In this document: in pieces, positions 6,312-6,829 of the stretch
Numbering within the stretch: the stretch's first letter is position 1
How the letters are laid out: each line of letters starts with the position of its first letter
Assembly (NCBI GenBank): GCA_039934475.1
Contig: JBDTMC010000429.1
Span: 1 to 6,829 of the forward strand
DNA: 6,829 bases
Direction of reading: 5' to 3'
Origin: JBDTMC01 sp039934475
GTDB lineage: Bacteria; Acidobacteriota; Terriglobia; Bryobacterales; Bryobacteraceae
The notes under the pieces: generated by a model
What the model saw: the letters and a program-made list of their open reading frames with translations, nothing else
Told to the model about the DNA's origin: nothing
Database searches by the model: none
Translations under genes and position numbers: made by a program

Positions 6312-6829
6312 ATGGCGACAGCGGCGCAAACGCGGGCCAACCAGGAAAACGCGAAACAATCCACCGGCCCCAAGACCCAACAGGGGAAGGCTAAGGTAGC
6401 CGGCAACCACATTACGGATGGTCTCTTCATTCGCCGGCACCTGATCTTGCCAGGGGAGGATCCCGCCGAGTACGACGCACTCTTGGCTGACAGTGCTGGC
6501 GAAAACCGCATCGAGTTGGCCGAATGTGAATGGAGAATTCACCGTTGTCAGCGCGCCGAAGCCGTTCATCGACGCGAGAAACTTCTCCTTCTCGCCGCAA
6601 AACAATCCCCAATCTCCGCTGTCACTTCAAAGCCAATTCCAGAGCCACAAGTTCCACCGCCCGCCACCATTTCCCAACCAATCAGCGAGATTTCGGCAAA
6701 ACAAACCCAATCCCCAATCGTCACTTCAAACCCAAATCCAGTGCCGCCGCCAAACACTTCAAAGCCAATTCCGTCCTCCGTCACTTCAAACCCAATTCCC
6801 ACAACCCCAACACCCACAATCACCTACGG
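6312..6829 (+). CDS. Partial conserved protein with repeat-built proline-rich tail
   Basis: The frame is open from the ATG at 6312 through the window end: 172 residues visible, 3' end missing. The N-terminus M-A-T-A-A-Q-T-R-A-N-Q-E-N-A-K-Q-S-T-G-P-K-T with Q-G-K-A-K-V-A-G-N-H follows the pattern of a widespread uncharacterised family that I associate with acidobacteria (R-A-N-x-x-N-A-x-x-S-T-G-P-x-T, then G-K-A, N-x-x-x-H/D-G-L). Its function is unknown to me. The expected continuation is present: L-I-L-P-G-E-D-P-A-E-Y-D-A-L-L at 44-58, then E-L-A-E-C-E-W-R-I-H-R-C-Q-R-A-E-A at 68-84. The link between these blocks (59-67) seems shorter than I recall for the family, perhaps an internal deletion. 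From about residue 97 the protein becomes low-complexity, rich in Pro, Ser, Thr, Asn and Gln, with repeated T-S-K/N-P-I-P units and K-Q-S-P / K-Q-T-Q-S-P. No signal peptide or membrane segment is seen. It is probably a separate transcription unit from the FGE operon. Confidence 0.7.
   Translation, partial: MATAAQTRANQENAKQSTGPKTQQGKAKVAGNHITDGLFIRRHLILPGEDPAEYDALLADSAGENRIELAECEWRIHRCQRAEAVHRREKLLLLAAKQSPISAVTSKPIPEPQVPPPATISQPISEISAKQTQSPIVTSNPNPVPPPNTSKPIPSSVTSNPIPTTPTPTITY
6623..6799 (+). repeat. Four 18-bp direct repeats, all in one reading frame
   Basis: Copies of CACTTCAAASCCAATTCC (S = G or C) start at 6623, 6722, 6755 and 6782. The first and third are identical, the fourth differs only at the S position, and the second has one further change (AATCC for ATTCC). 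The start-to-start distances of 99, 33 and 27 bases are all multiples of three, so every copy encodes T-S-K/N-P-I/N-P. The first two copies also share an upstream block containing AAACAA and TCCCCAATC, making a longer unit of about 40 bases. Confidence 0.85.

Noticed and set aside
6623..6799. CRISPR array
   Set aside because: Units are 18 bp with unequal gaps of 81, 15 and 9 bases, all in frame with a coding sequence, and there are no cas genes.
6566..6823. Antisense open frame with repeated G-I-G-F-E-V units
   Set aside because: Its periodicity is only the reverse reading of the repeats at 6623-6799. The + frame has a ribosome site and a family-like N-terminus.

Overview
The window looks like a chromosomal segment of a soil or sediment bacterium, most probably an acidobacterium of the Solibacter/Bryobacter type. 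This rests on protein families only: a secreted FG-GAP/VCBS-repeat protein, a Cys-type sulfatase with its own formylglycine-generating enzyme (FGE), and a final gene whose N-terminus (R-A-N-Q-E-N-A-K-x-S-T-G-P-K-T) belongs to a family I associate with those genomes. No rRNA or marker gene is present, so the assignment is inference.

Layout, all real genes on the + strand: (1) 19-1970, a sulfatase gene carrying a one-base deletion near 223-225 and an in-frame TAA at 300-302; these flank the catalytic C-T-P-S-R motif, so the gene is a pseudogene as written. (2) 2024-4153, a secreted 709-residue protein of about 14 FG-GAP repeats, best read as two seven-bladed beta-propellers. (3) 4178-5062, a parvulin-type peptidyl-prolyl isomerase with no signal peptide. 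(4) 5059-6024, an FGE with both catalytic cysteines, whose start codon overlaps the stop of the isomerase gene (ATGA). (5) 6025-6311, a non-coding gap. (6) 6312 to the window end, a partial CDS with a conserved family N-terminus and a proline-rich tail built from short in-frame DNA repeats.

Genes 1-4 lie close together in one direction (gaps of 53 and 24 bases, then a 4-base overlap) and are probably one operon. The logic is a sulfatase with its maturation machinery: FGE oxidises the cysteine of C-x-P-x-R in unfolded sulfatase to formylglycine, and the coupled, apparently cytoplasmic prolyl isomerase may help keep or make the sulfatase accessible. The FG-GAP protein would be the exported partner, perhaps binding polysaccharide or other surfaces. 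The most striking points are the broken sulfatase beside an apparently intact activating enzyme, the isomerase-FGE coupling, a C-x-P-x-R motif in the N-terminus of the FGE itself, and the repeat-built tail of the last gene.
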